Shown: piece by piece, positions 7,181 through 16,100 of the stretch
How the letters are laid out: the number at the start of each line of letters is the position of its first letter
Numbering within the stretch: position 1 is the stretch's first letter
Assembly (NCBI GenBank): GCA_002493305.1
Contig: DKYJ01000031.1
Span: 46,425 to 68,558 of the forward strand
Origin: Clostridiales bacterium UBA7103
Lineage (GTDB): Bacteria; Bacillota; Clostridia; Oscillospirales; Oscillospiraceae
DNA: 22,134 nt
Direction: 5' to 3'
Notes under the pieces: model-generated
What the model saw: only the letters and a program-made list of their open reading frames with translations
The model's database searches: none
Told to the model about the DNA's origin: nothing
Made by a program: the position numbers and the translations under genes

Positions 7181-8308
7181 TCAATGCTTCGGTGTGTAGC
7201 CCCGGCTGCCGCCGGTCGCGGCGGCTGTGGGCACTTTTCTGCGCCGCCTGACCGCGAGCAGCACCACTGCTGCAATGATCACCGCCGCGCCAACGCCTAT
7301 CACGGCTATCACCGCGATTGGGGTTTTCTCTGCCTGAGGCTCGTCCTGCACAGGCTCCACACTGGGCACGGCGCTGGGCTCAGGCTGTGTCTCCGCCTGC
7401 TGCCGCGCAAGCTCCTCCTGCTCGAGTCGCTGCCGCTCGGCTTCGGCTTCCGCTTCAGCCGCTGCCTGCTCAAGCTGATACTGCTCGAGCTCAGTGTCAA
7501 GCTGAAGCGTGTAATCCCGGAATTTCACCGCAAGCTCCGCAATAACATTTTCTCCGCCTGCAATGGTCAGATCTTTTGTCATCACCACGAGGATATATGG
7601 GTTCGGGGTGTAGACTATCCCGGCGGTACTGTTAAATTCCTTATAGCTGCCGTACTTTTGGGCGATCTCATAATCGCTGCCCATGTCCCGGCGAAAATAC
7701 GCCCCCGGCTGGGCAAGCTTCAGGCAGTCCACGATATGGGGGAAGCGCTCATTTTCAAAATACAGGGTCTTGACAACATCGGTCATAAAGCGGGCGCTGA
7801 AATAGCTGTAATCGTAAAAATCCGGGTCGTACTGGTCTACCGGCAGATCGGAATACTGCTGATACAACTCCCTGCACTCTCTGTCTGTGCCGATATAGTG
7901 CATCATCAGATGGGCAAAGTCGTTATTGGAGTAAACCAATATGCTCTCCTCCGCTTTTGCAAGGGTCAGGCCGTTGAGATCTGACTCCTGGGTCAGCTCC
8001 CCGTTATGCTCCCGCTCGGCAAGGATCATCATCAGCGGCACCTTATACATGCTGGCGCTGTAATACCATTCGTCTCCGTTGTAGAGCCAGGTGTCCCCGG
8101 TGGCGGTATAGCAGTAACCCACGCTGATCTTATCGGCGTTGAGGTTCTTCTCCTCAATGTACTGCGCTATCATCGCGTCGAGCTGCCCCCCGTCAACAAG
8201 CCCCGCAGGGGTCTCGTCCCCCTCCGCGAAGGCGGGCACGGCAAGCAGTCCGACGCTCAGAATAAGCGCCAATATTCCCTTGAGCGCTCTGTGAAAAGCC
8301 CTCATCAT
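7181..8308 (-). CDS. Secreted, membrane-anchored serine hydrolase of class A beta-lactamase type
   Basis: The product has 375 residues counted from the ATG at 8308. Order: signal peptide with likely cleavage after AFA (about 28); a penicillin-recognising hydrolase domain (about 35-268); a Glu/Ala/Gln-rich helical stretch (about 272-307); a Pro/Glu linker; a membrane helix (about 329-353); and an RRRRK stop-transfer tail. S86-x-x-K89 (in SASMYK), S127-N-N129 and K218-Y-G220 match the SxxK, SxN and KTG motifs in the right order. The enzyme should therefore face outward, held by its C-terminus. Tyr replacing Thr in the third motif is unusual, and the substrate is unknown: a wall peptide, a D,D-peptide or a beta-lactam. 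GGGAG five bases upstream supports ATG 8308; ATG 8305 is also possible. It begins 11 bases after the aminopeptidase stop. Confidence 0.83.
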   Translation of the reverse strand: MMRAFHRALKGILALILSVGLLAVPAFAEGDETPAGLVDGGQLDAMIAQYIEEKNLNADKISVGYCYTATGDTWLYNGDEWYYSASMYKVPLMMILAEREHNGELTQESDLNGLTLAKAEESILVYSNNDFAHLMMHYIGTDRECRELYQQYSDLPVDQYDPDFYDYSYFSARFMTDVVKTLYFENERFPHIVDCLKLAQPGAYFRRDMGSDYEIAQKYGSYKEFNSTAGIVYTPNPYILVVMTKDLTIAGGENVIAELAVKFRDYTLQLDTELEQYQLEQAAAEAEAEAERQRLEQEELARQQAETQPEPSAVPSVEPVQDEPQAEKTPIAVIAVIGVGAAVIIAAVVLLAVRRRRKVPTAAATGGSRGYTPKH

Positions 8309-8319
8309 CAATTCTCCCG

Positions 8320-9624
8320 TTAAATAATTTCTATGCTGCTTCCCCGGCGGCGCAGGCCACTGGAGAAGAAGACCTCGGCCGCCCGTATAAGCGCCGCCGT
8401 GTCCTCCGCGCCGGCCGTCTCATAGGCCGAATGCATGGCAAGCTGGGCAAGACCGATGTCCACCGTGTCGATGGACACATGAGCAGAGCTGATATTGCCG
8501 AGGGTCGAGCCTCCGGCAAGATCGGCTCGGTTCGTAAAGCGCTGGGTATTCACCCCGGCGCGGCGGCAGATCTCGCCAAAAACAGCGGCGGACAGCGCGT
8601 CGGTCGTATACTTCTGGTTGGCGTTATATTTTATGACGATGCCCCCGTTCATCTTTGGGCGGTCGTTTCTGTCGGCGTACTCGGGGTGGTTGGGGTGAAC
8701 GGCGTGGGCATTGTCGGCCGAGACCATAAAGCTCTCCGCAAGCGCCGGGAGGTATCCTCCCTCCTCAAGGCCAAGGCCCGCCCATATTCTGCCGAGCACA
8801 GCGGAAAGAAAGTCCGAATCCGCGCCCTGCTTTGTGCCGCTGCCTACCTCTTCATTGTCAAACACGCACAGCACCGGGGCTCTCCCGCTCTCCCTGGCCT
8901 TCAGGAAGCCCTCCATGCAGCCGAAAACGCATTGAAGATCGTCAAGCCGGGGTGCAGAGATATACTCCCCCTTCGCGCCCCAGACGCGGCCCTCACTGCG
9001 GCAGTAGACCGTCAGTTCTCTGGAAACAATGTCCTCCGGCTCAGCGCCCAGCTCGTCGGCAATGAGGCTATCAAGCCCGGCGTCCTCTGCGGCCTGTCCG
9101 AGCAAGGGCAGCATGTCCACATTGGGGTCATACTTCTTGCCGTCGTTGGCAGCCCTGTCCATGTGGATGGCCACATTGGGAATGAGCATCAGATCCCTGT
9201 CGATATTCACAAGGCGGCTTGAAAGTCCCATGCCGCTGCGAAGGAGCACCCGCCCGGCAACCGACAAAGGTCTGTCAAGCCAAGTGGCACAGAGCATCCC
9301 GCCGTATTTTTCAACGCAGACGCGGCGATACCCGTCGTTGACGGTCTCGGCGCTCTCCTTGACCTTAAAGGCCGGGGAATCCCCATGGGCGGCCATTATC
9401 ATATAGCTTTTAAGCGGCCCGGCAGGCGCTCTGAAAGCGATAATGGCGGAGCCTCCCCGGCGGGTGAAATACTTTCCCCCGGGGGATAAGCGCCACTGCT
9501 CGTTTTCAAAAAGCTCCCTATATCCCTCCGTCGTTAACCTTTTGGCCACGGTATCCGCCGTGTGCAGGGCGCTGGGACAGGCGGCGATAAAATCAAAAAG
9601 CGCAGAATTGACAGTTTTTTCCAT
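8320..9624 (-). CDS. apeB: M18 family aminopeptidase (aspartyl aminopeptidase type)
   Basis: The product has 434 residues from the ATG at 9624. M18 enzymes are cytosolic, dodecameric, two-metal peptidases that remove N-terminal, mostly acidic, residues. Visible hallmarks are the metal-binding AAHGDSPAFKVK block, DNEEVGSGTKQGADSDFL (catalytic and ligand Glu pair), SADNAHAVHPNHPEY, the KYNANQKYTTDA segment and the C-terminal GGSTLGNISSAHVSIDTVDIG with its ligand His. The length is near the family's usual 430 or so. The ATG at 9624 has GGAG five bases upstream; an in-frame TTG at 9654 lies inside a hairpin and lacks such a site. The start lies 55 bases behind the pseudokinase gene, and the stop 11 bases before the hydrolase ATG, so the genes are probably co-transcribed. 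Confidence 0.92.
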   Translation of the reverse strand: MEKTVNSALFDFIAACPSALHTADTVAKRLTTEGYRELFENEQWRLSPGGKYFTRRGGSAIIAFRAPAGPLKSYMIMAAHGDSPAFKVKESAETVNDGYRRVCVEKYGGMLCATWLDRPLSVAGRVLLRSGMGLSSRLVNIDRDLMLIPNVAIHMDRAANDGKKYDPNVDMLPLLGQAAEDAGLDSLIADELGAEPEDIVSRELTVYCRSEGRVWGAKGEYISAPRLDDLQCVFGCMEGFLKARESGRAPVLCVFDNEEVGSGTKQGADSDFLSAVLGRIWAGLGLEEGGYLPALAESFMVSADNAHAVHPNHPEYADRNDRPKMNGGIVIKYNANQKYTTDALSAAVFGEICRRAGVNTQRFTNRADLAGGSTLGNISSAHVSIDTVDIGLAQLAMHSAYETAGAEDTAALIRAAEVFFSSGLRRRGSSIEII

Positions 9625-9643
9625 TTTCGCTCCAAAGCCCGCG

Positions 9644-9667
9644 CCCTCAGCCAAAACCGGCTGAGGG
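9644..9667. other. Intergenic 9-base-pair hairpin before the aminopeptidase gene
   Basis: CCCTCAGCC (9644-9652) and GGCTGAGGG (9659-9667) form a perfect stem with a six-base loop. It lies between the pseudokinase-lectin stop (9680) and the aminopeptidase GGAG site (9630-9633). No U run follows on the minus strand, so full termination is doubtful. It may lower downstream expression or protect the 3' end of the upstream message. Confidence 0.6.
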
Positions 9668-9679
9668 TGGGGTAAATGT

Positions 9680-11254
9680 TTATCCTATTTTTTCGATTAC
9701 ATAGCCCATGGTGCCGCCGTAGACATCCCCAAACTGTGCCATGGGGTCGTTGCGGCTGTCGTTATATGCCCAGCCGTTGTGGTTCCAGAGCATGACATAG
9801 TCTTCGGCCGCACCGTCATAGCTGTCAGTGCCGGTGGGCTCACCGGCGGCCCAGTTATAGAAGCTGACGCTCTCGCCGCCCTCCCAGGTGAACACGCCGT
9901 TTTCTCTGTGGCAGCCTATCCAGAGGCGGCTGACTCCAGCCTCCTCGGCAAGTGCGCAGATCGTGTCAAGCTGCTGCTGGCTGGTGATGACCGCCAGACG
10001 TCCGCCAAGAGCGGCGCACTTTTCCTGGGCCTCTGTCCAGCTGCAATCCTCCTTGATGACCTGATATGTAGGCTCCGCCGGGGCGGAAGGCTCAGGAGGC
10101 GGAGTAACAACGCCGTCCGGCGTAGGATCGGGGGAAACAAGCGTCCCGCTGACGCCGCCGTTATCCGTGGGGACAAACTGAATATCCGGCTCGCCCTGCC
10201 AGGACAGATCATCCAGGAAAGAGCTGACTATTATTGCCGTGATGACCATGGCCGCGCAGATTATCAGCACCGGGATAACCGGGCTGCGGCGGGGTTTTCT
10301 CTCCTGTTTGGCCGCCTTGCCGCCCATGCTGTACTTCACAGCCGGATCGGAAGCGGCGGCGGAATTGATGATGATCGGCTCAAGCTCAGGGTTTTTCTCC
10401 TCAGTCAAAATGGGTATGGGCTGGCGCACCACCTCCACCTTTTCAGGCGCATCACTCACCGGGGCAGTCTCAGCGGGGGCGCTCTCCTCCGCCGGAACAA
10501 GGTCGGGCTTCGGCTCTTTTGTGGGAGCCTTCCTCTCCTTTTTCGGTGCCGGCTCATAGACGCGCAGCTGCTCCGGCTCGCTCTCGGGCTGCTTCCCGAC
10601 TTTTGGCTGCTCGGCGGGAGCCGGGGTGTCCTCACTGTTGCGTTGGATAATATCCATCATTATGCGCTCGATATCGTCAAGATCGTCGTCTTTTTTGTCG
10701 AATATGGCCTCGGCGCCGGAGGCATCGCCCAGATACAGGTTCTGCACGCAATTATCCAGCACCACGCGCAGCTCCTCAAGGGTCTGATAACGGTCTGCGG
10801 CCTTGAAGCGGGTGGCCTTGGCGATGATCTCGCCCAGACGCTGCCCGGCGTACTCCGGAGCGGTGATATCTTCACCGTTCATGCGGCGAAGCTGTGGCTT
10901 TTCACACTGACCCTCAAAGGGCAGCATACCCATAGTCACACCGTAATATAGCAGCAGACCCATGGAATACACATCTGATGCGGCGCTGCCGCTGCCGTGC
11001 CAATAGAGCTCCGGGGCGAGGAAATCCAGTTCCTGCCCATCCCAGTCCCCCGCGCGGGCGGGGCCGAGGGCAAGGCTGCCATCCTCCTCGCGGCTTATAT
11101 TCTGGGGGTAAATACCACCGCGGTAGCCCCGGCTGCCCACTTCCTGCGAGACTAAGACGCAGAGCTTGGACACCAGCTCGCACAGCTCCTGACGGCTCAT
11201 GCGGGTGATCTTATCACCCAGCAGCTTATCCGGCGAAAAAATAGTGTTCGGCAT
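9680..11254 (-). CDS. Membrane protein joining a C-lobe pseudokinase to a C-type-lectin-like domain
   Basis: The product has 524 residues. Residues about 20-175 look like the C-lobe of a Hanks-type Ser/Thr kinase: LAPEL (79-83, APE motif), DVYSMGLLLYYGVT (94-107) and the ADRYQTLEEL helix (153-162, with the structural Arg). The Gly loop and catalytic Lys are absent. The HRDxKPxN loop reads RGGIYPQNI (45-53), with Gly for the catalytic Asp and Tyr for Lys, and no DFG remains. Catalysis is therefore not expected. An acidic, Pro-rich linker (180-325) leads to a membrane helix (about 325-347). An extracellular linker then leads to a C-type-lectin-like domain (about 395-524) with SWTEAQEKCAALGGRLAVI, RLWIG, GEPTG and GWAYNDS. 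A signalling or scaffold role linking surface recognition to the cytoplasm is inference. The ATG has a GGAGG site six bases upstream and its own promoter. Confidence 0.82.
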   Translation of the reverse strand: MPNTIFSPDKLLGDKITRMSRQELCELVSKLCVLVSQEVGSRGYRGGIYPQNISREEDGSLALGPARAGDWDGQELDFLAPELYWHGSGSAASDVYSMGLLLYYGVTMGMLPFEGQCEKPQLRRMNGEDITAPEYAGQRLGEIIAKATRFKAADRYQTLEELRVVLDNCVQNLYLGDASGAEAIFDKKDDDLDDIERIMMDIIQRNSEDTPAPAEQPKVGKQPESEPEQLRVYEPAPKKERKAPTKEPKPDLVPAEESAPAETAPVSDAPEKVEVVRQPIPILTEEKNPELEPIIINSAAASDPAVKYSMGGKAAKQERKPRRSPVIPVLIICAAMVITAIIVSSFLDDLSWQGEPDIQFVPTDNGGVSGTLVSPDPTPDGVVTPPPEPSAPAEPTYQVIKEDCSWTEAQEKCAALGGRLAVITSQQQLDTICALAEEAGVSRLWIGCHRENGVFTWEGGESVSFYNWAAGEPTGTDSYDGAAEDYVMLWNHNGWAYNDSRNDPMAQFGDVYGGTMGYVIEKIG

Positions 11255-11332
11255 TTAATACCTCCATAAGGTTCTCTGTTTTTCAAACTGACACATAAAA
11301 CGGCGCCTAACGCGAAAACGCTCAACACTGTT

Positions 11333-11361
11333 TTTATATCACGCCGCCCATTTTCAGTCAA
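11333..11361 (-). promoter_or_regulatory. Sigma-A-type promoter of the pseudokinase-lectin unit
   Basis: On the minus strand TTGACT (11361-11356), 17 bases, then TATAAA (11338-11333) is near consensus. Transcription should start near 11326, leaving a leader of about 70 bases before the GGAGG site and ATG at 11254. It starts only 5 bases after the beta-CASP gene stop codon, in the 112-base gap between the two genes. No downstream promoter was recognised for the aminopeptidase, hydrolase or lipoprotein genes, so this one probably serves all four. Confidence 0.85.
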
Positions 11362-11366
11362 CGCGA

Positions 11367-12977
11367 TTATTTTTCCATTTTGTTGGCCAGCTCCGTTATC
11401 CTGTCCGCGTAGGAGGCCAGCTCCTTGTTGGGTCTGCCCTCTATGCCCCTGCAAACGCGCAGCAGCCGCTCCGCCGCGGCGATAAGTCTTGTAAATGCGG
11501 GGCTTGTACGGCGCTTTGTGCCGCCTTCGGCGCGTTTTTGCACGGGCTTGCCCTGAGTGATAAGCTCAAAGCTGCCGGTGAGCAGGTCAAAAACCGTGCC
11601 GCTGTATGGGGCGAAGGCCCGATAGCCCTTCTCATCGTTGAGGCAGGCGGTAAAGCTGTCGGCGGATTCCGGGTCGCCGTGGTTTACGAACACCAGCTCC
11701 GGCTTTTTCTCGAAGCCGCCCAGCCAGCGCAGAAGCCCCGCCTTATCCCCGTGGCCGCTGACACCGGGCAGCGCGTCGATCTCAGCGTTGACATGGATAG
11801 TCTCATTAAATAGCTTCACGTCCTTGACACCATCGACCAGGATTCTGCCCAGGGTACCCTCGGCCTGATAACCAACAAACAATATCGTGGACTCCGGTCT
11901 CCAGAGATTATGCTTTAAATGGTGGCGGATACGGCCCGCGTCGCACATGCCGCTGGCGGAAATTATGACCTTGGGGGTCTTGTCCTCGTTTATCGCCTTG
12001 GACTCCTCCTGCGACACAGCCAGCTCCAGCCCCGGGAAAACTATGGGGTTGACGCCGCCGCGTATGATCTGCTGCATCTCCTCGTCCAGATAGTCCATAT
12101 CACACTGGAGAAAGACGCTGGTGGCCTCTATCGCCAGCGGGCTGTCAACATATACGGGAAAATCCCCATGACCCGTCACAAGGCCACGCTCCTTTATCTC
12201 ACGGATAAAGTAAAGCATCTCCTGAGTTCTGCCCACGGCGAAGGCGGGAATGACCACATTGCCGCCCCGGTCAAGGGTCTTTTGTATTCTGCGCGCCAGC
12301 TCCGGCACATAATCCACCCGCTCGCCGCTGTGGAGCCTGTCCCCATAGGTGGACTCAATTACCAGATACTGGCTGTCTTTTACAAACTGAGGGTCGCGCA
12401 GGATTGGCTGGTCAAGGTTGCCGATATCCCCGCTGAAGGTGATCTTTTTTGTCTGCCCCGCCTCAGTGAGCCATACTTCTATGGCCGCTGAGCCAAGCAG
12501 ATGCCCCACATCGGTGAGCCGGATAGTGACCGACTCGTTCACCTGAGTCTCCACCCCGTAGTTCACCGGGCGCAGCAGGGAAATGGCGCCCTCCGCGTCC
12601 TCAATATCGTAAAGCGGCTCGACCTCCGCCCCGCCGGAGCGCTGGGCCTTGCGGCTTTTCCACTCCGCCTCGGACATCTGTATGTTGGCGCTGTCGCGCA
12701 GCATTATGCCGCACAGGGAGCAGGTGGCGGCGCTGGCGTAGATAGGCCCGCGAAAGCCCTGCTTATACAGCAGCGGGAGATTGCCCGAATGGTCTATATG
12801 CGCGTGGGTCAGCAGGACAAAATCAATGTCCGCCGGGTTTACCGGCAGCTCCTGATTTACAAAAATGTCCTTTCCCTGCTCCATCCCGCAGTCCACAAGA
12901 CCCTTTTTGTCCCCGGCCTGAATAAGCGTGCAGCTGCCCGTTACCTCGTGCGCCGCGCCGAGAAATGTTACCTTCAT
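11367..12977 (-). CDS. Beta-CASP metallo-beta-lactamase RNase-like protein
   Basis: The product has 536 residues from the ATG at 12977 (MKVTFLGAAHEVTGS). The metallo-beta-lactamase core has the zinc motif HAHIDH (H58, H60, D62, H63), DVGHLLGSA, and FSGDIG with its ligand Asp. The beta-CASP insert shows VIESTYGDRLH, SASGMCDAGRIRHHLKHNL and GVSGHGDK, and VNHGDPES closes the active site. The pattern matches bacterial relatives of the CPSF-73/Ysh1 RNA nucleases (TTHA0252-like), not RNase J. An RNA-processing or decay role in the cytoplasm is inferred from family. The last 60 or so residues form a basic helical tail (KRRTSPAFTRLIAAAERLL...) beyond the core. GGAGG lies three bases before the ATG, with a further AGGA upstream. 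An in-frame extension to 13055 would overlap the promoter and is rejected. Confidence 0.9.
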   Translation of the reverse strand: MKVTFLGAAHEVTGSCTLIQAGDKKGLVDCGMEQGKDIFVNQELPVNPADIDFVLLTHAHIDHSGNLPLLYKQGFRGPIYASAATCSLCGIMLRDSANIQMSEAEWKSRKAQRSGGAEVEPLYDIEDAEGAISLLRPVNYGVETQVNESVTIRLTDVGHLLGSAAIEVWLTEAGQTKKITFSGDIGNLDQPILRDPQFVKDSQYLVIESTYGDRLHSGERVDYVPELARRIQKTLDRGGNVVIPAFAVGRTQEMLYFIREIKERGLVTGHGDFPVYVDSPLAIEATSVFLQCDMDYLDEEMQQIIRGGVNPIVFPGLELAVSQEESKAINEDKTPKVIISASGMCDAGRIRHHLKHNLWRPESTILFVGYQAEGTLGRILVDGVKDVKLFNETIHVNAEIDALPGVSGHGDKAGLLRWLGGFEKKPELVFVNHGDPESADSFTACLNDEKGYRAFAPYSGTVFDLLTGSFELITQGKPVQKRAEGGTKRRTSPAFTRLIAAAERLLRVCRGIEGRPNKELASYADRITELANKMEK

Positions 12978-13016
12978 GAGCCTCCATCCTTTCGCCGAAA
13001 TCTTCTCGTTTAAATT

Positions 13017-13045
13017 ATAATACAACATCTTAAAGAGCATATCAA
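13017..13045 (-). promoter_or_regulatory. Probable sigma-A promoter of the beta-CASP gene
   Basis: On the minus strand TTGATA (13045-13040), 17 bases, then TATTAT (13022-13017). An overlapping TATAAT lies three bases further on but gives a 20-base spacer. It lies between the polC terminator (13088-13122) and the start codon at 12977, giving a leader of about 35 bases. Confidence 0.7.
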
Positions 13046-13087
13046 GAACTGTCACAAAAACTTTAAGAAAAATAAAGATAATATAAT

Positions 13088-13122
13088 AACACCGTGGCCT
13101 GAGAGCTTCAGGTCACGGTGTT
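13088..13122 (-). terminator. Rho-independent terminator after polC
   Basis: The stem CACCGTG-GCCTGA (13090-13102) pairs with TCAGGT-CACGGTG (13108-13120) with one G-T pair and a five-base loop, and A-T pairs extend it at the base. On the minus strand it begins 13 bases after the polC stop and is followed by an AT-rich TTATTATATTATC tail. It closes the frr-to-polC operon. Confidence 0.88.
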
Positions 13123-13135
13123 TTGAAGGGTTTTT

Positions 13136-16100
13136 TCAAAAGCCCTCAAAAAGATTTATCTGGCTGGTCTCGGGCAGGTCGCCCAGAGCGCCGAGGGCTT
13201 TAAGCTGCTCAAGGTGGGTCTGGCTCACCTTGGGGCATGCACTTCCCAGTTCTTCAACGGAGATGAAGCGCTGCCCGCTGCCGCCGCAGGCCGCCAGATC
13301 CAGCGCTGCCGACTCTCCAAGTCCGGAGATGGACACAAATGGCGGGCGAAGCTGCTTTTCCCCGGCAGGCTTGAACTTTGTCGCGTCGGACTCGTAGAGA
13401 TCAATGGGCGCAAACTCGAAGCCGCGCATATTAAACTCGTACACCGCCTCTAAAGTCACCAGCAGATCCTCTTCGTTTGCCGTGAGGGTGCGGCGGCGCA
13501 TCTCGTTTATCTTCCGGCGCACACCGTCCGTGCCCACAGTCATCATGGCGGCGTCAAATCCGCCCTTCTGGCTGCGGCGGTAAAAATAGGCGCTGTAAAA
13601 AGCCAGCGGCTCATGCACCTTGAACCACGCTATGCGGAAGGCCATCATGACATAGGCCACTGCGTGCGCCTTGGGGAAGAGGTAGGCGATCTTGCGGCAG
13701 GATTCAATATACCAGTCGGGTACGTTGAAGCTGCGCATCTGCTGCTCGGCGTCCCCGGGAAACTGGCCGCTTTTTTTGACCTTGCCCTTACGAACGGCCT
13801 CCATAGTTTTAAAGGCCAGCGACGGCTCCATACCGACGGAGATGAGATAGAGCATGATATCATCACGGCAGCCGACAGTCTCATTAACGGTGGCGATACC
13901 GTTTACTATCAGGTCGTGGATATTGCCCGCCCACACATCGGTGCCATGGGAAAAGCCTGACAGGCGCACAAGGGTGTCAAACTGCCTGGGCTGGGTGTCC
14001 ACCAGCATCTGCCTGGTAAAGCCCGTGCCAAATTCGGGCACGCCGATGGTTCCTGTTTTGCCGATGATCGGGTCATCATCGGGCAGGCCAAGGGCAGCCG
14101 GGCTTGTGAAGATGGACATTGTCTCCGGGTCGGAAAGGGATATTTTCTGGGCGTTTACCCCGGTCAACTCCTCCATCATGCGGATCATGGTGGGGTCATC
14201 GTGGCCAAGCTCGTCCAGCTTCAGGAGGTTATCCTCCATGCAGTGGTATTCAAAATGGGTGGTGATAATATCGCTGTTGGGGTCGTCCGCCGGGTGCTGC
14301 ACCGGGCAGAAATCCGTCACGTCCATGTCCTGCGGTATGACCACCAGGCCGCCGGGGTGCTGCCCCGTGGTGCGCTTGATGCCCACGAGACCCAGGGCAA
14401 GGCGGTTTTCCTCCGCCTTTGTTGCCTTGATGCCCCGCTCCTCGAGGTATTTTTTCACATAGCCGTAAGCCGTCTTTTCCGCCAGCGTCCCGATGGTGCC
14501 GGCGCGGAAAACATGGTCGGAGCCAAAGAGCGTCTCGGTGTATTTATGAGCCTTGGCCTGATATTCGCCGGAGAAATTAAGGTCGATATCCGGAGTTTTT
14601 TCATTTCCCGGGAAGCCCAGAAAAGTCTCAAAGGGGATATCAAAACCCTCTCTGTTCATTGGCGTACCGCAGTGGGGGCAGTTTCTTTCCGGCATATCCG
14701 CACCGCAGCCAAAGCCCGCGCCGGACTCAAAATCCGAATACTGGCACTTGGGGCAGACATAGTGGGGCGGGAGAGAGTTGACCTCAGTGATGCCGGACAT
14801 GTACGCCACCAGCGAGGAGCCAACGCTTCCGCGGCTGCCCACAAGATAGCCGTGCTCAAGAGAGTTTTGCACCAGCTTCTGGGCGCTCATATAAATAACA
14901 TCATAGTTGTGGTCAAGAATGGTGTTGAGCTCAACATCGACGCGCTTCTGCACTATCTCGGGCGGGTTTTCGCCATAGATTCGGTGCATCTTGTCATAGA
15001 CAAGGCGCTTGAGCTCCTCGGCGGAGTTCTCGATTCTTGGTGGGAAAAGCTCTTTTGGCAGCAGCTCGATCTCGTCTATCTCATCAGCGATGGCGCGGGT
15101 GTTGGTGATGACGACCTCCTTGGCCGTCTCCTCGCCAAGATACGCAAACTCTGCCAGCATCTCCTCGGTGTTGCGGAAATATATCGGGCAATCCCTGTCC
15201 GCGTCGGAATATTGCTTTGCCGCGTTGAGGATCTTTCTGTACTGCTCGTCCTCCGGGTCGAGAAAATGCACGTCGCTCGCGGCGATGACGGGCTTATTCA
15301 GCGCCCGGCCTGTCTCCAGTATGCGCTTATTGTAGCCCTGAAGCACGCTCACATCTTTTACAACACCGTTATCCACAAGAAAGCCGTTGTTGCAGATGGG
15401 CTGAATCTCCAGATAGTCATAAAAAGAGGCGATTTTTTTAAGCTCCCTGTCGCTTGCGCCCTTCATCACAGCACCGTACAGCTCACCCATGCCGCAGGAA
15501 GAACCGACAATGATACCCTCCCTGTGCTGTATGAGCAGGCTCTTGGGAATTATCGGAGAGCGGTGGAAGTATTTGAGATAGGACTGGGATATCATCTCAT
15601 AGAGATTTTTAAGCCCCTTGCGATTTTTCACCAGCAGGATCATGTGGTAGGTCTTTGCCACATCGGTGCGGCGCAGGGAGTGATAGACAGTCTCGATATC
15701 GTCAACCGTCTTTGCGCCCTGCTGCTGGAGCATGGGCAGGAACTTGCCCATCATGCGCGCCACCACCATCGCGTCGTCCGAGGCGCGGTGATGATTAAAC
15801 TGGGGCAGCCCCAGATGATTTGAAACTATGTCCAGCTTAAAGCGCTTCAGCTCCGGCAGCAGCGCCTGCGACAGGGCGAGGGTATCCAAAAACACCGGGG
15901 AGAATTTAAGCCCCTGCCGCTTGGAGGCCGCCGCCATGAAGCCCACGTCAAAATGGGCGTTATGGGCGATGATAGGGCGCTTGCCGACAAAGTCCATGAA
16001 CAGCTCCATGGCCTCTTTCTCCTTTGGCGCGCCCTGAACATCACTGTCCCTGATGCCGGTGAGCTGGGTTATATCCGGGGGAATGTGCATTTCGGGGTCA

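Noticed and set aside
9625..9654. TTG start for the aminopeptidase
   Set aside because: The TTG lies in a hairpin with no ribosome site, while ATG 9624 has GGAG five bases upstream and begins the family-like sequence.
9779..10951. A 390-codon plus-strand open frame
   Set aside because: It is antisense to the pseudokinase-lectin gene, whose own frame has clear domains, a promoter and a GGAGG site. The plus-strand product is low-complexity and unrecognised.
12978..13055. Upstream start for the beta-CASP protein
   Set aside because: The extension overlaps the likely promoter. The MKVTFLGAAHEVTGS start at 12977 has GGAGG and matches the family.
14201..15823. A 540-codon open frame on the plus strand
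   Set aside because: It lies wholly antisense to the conserved exonuclease and polymerase regions of polC. The product has no recognisable domain, and long antisense frames are expected in GC-rich genes.
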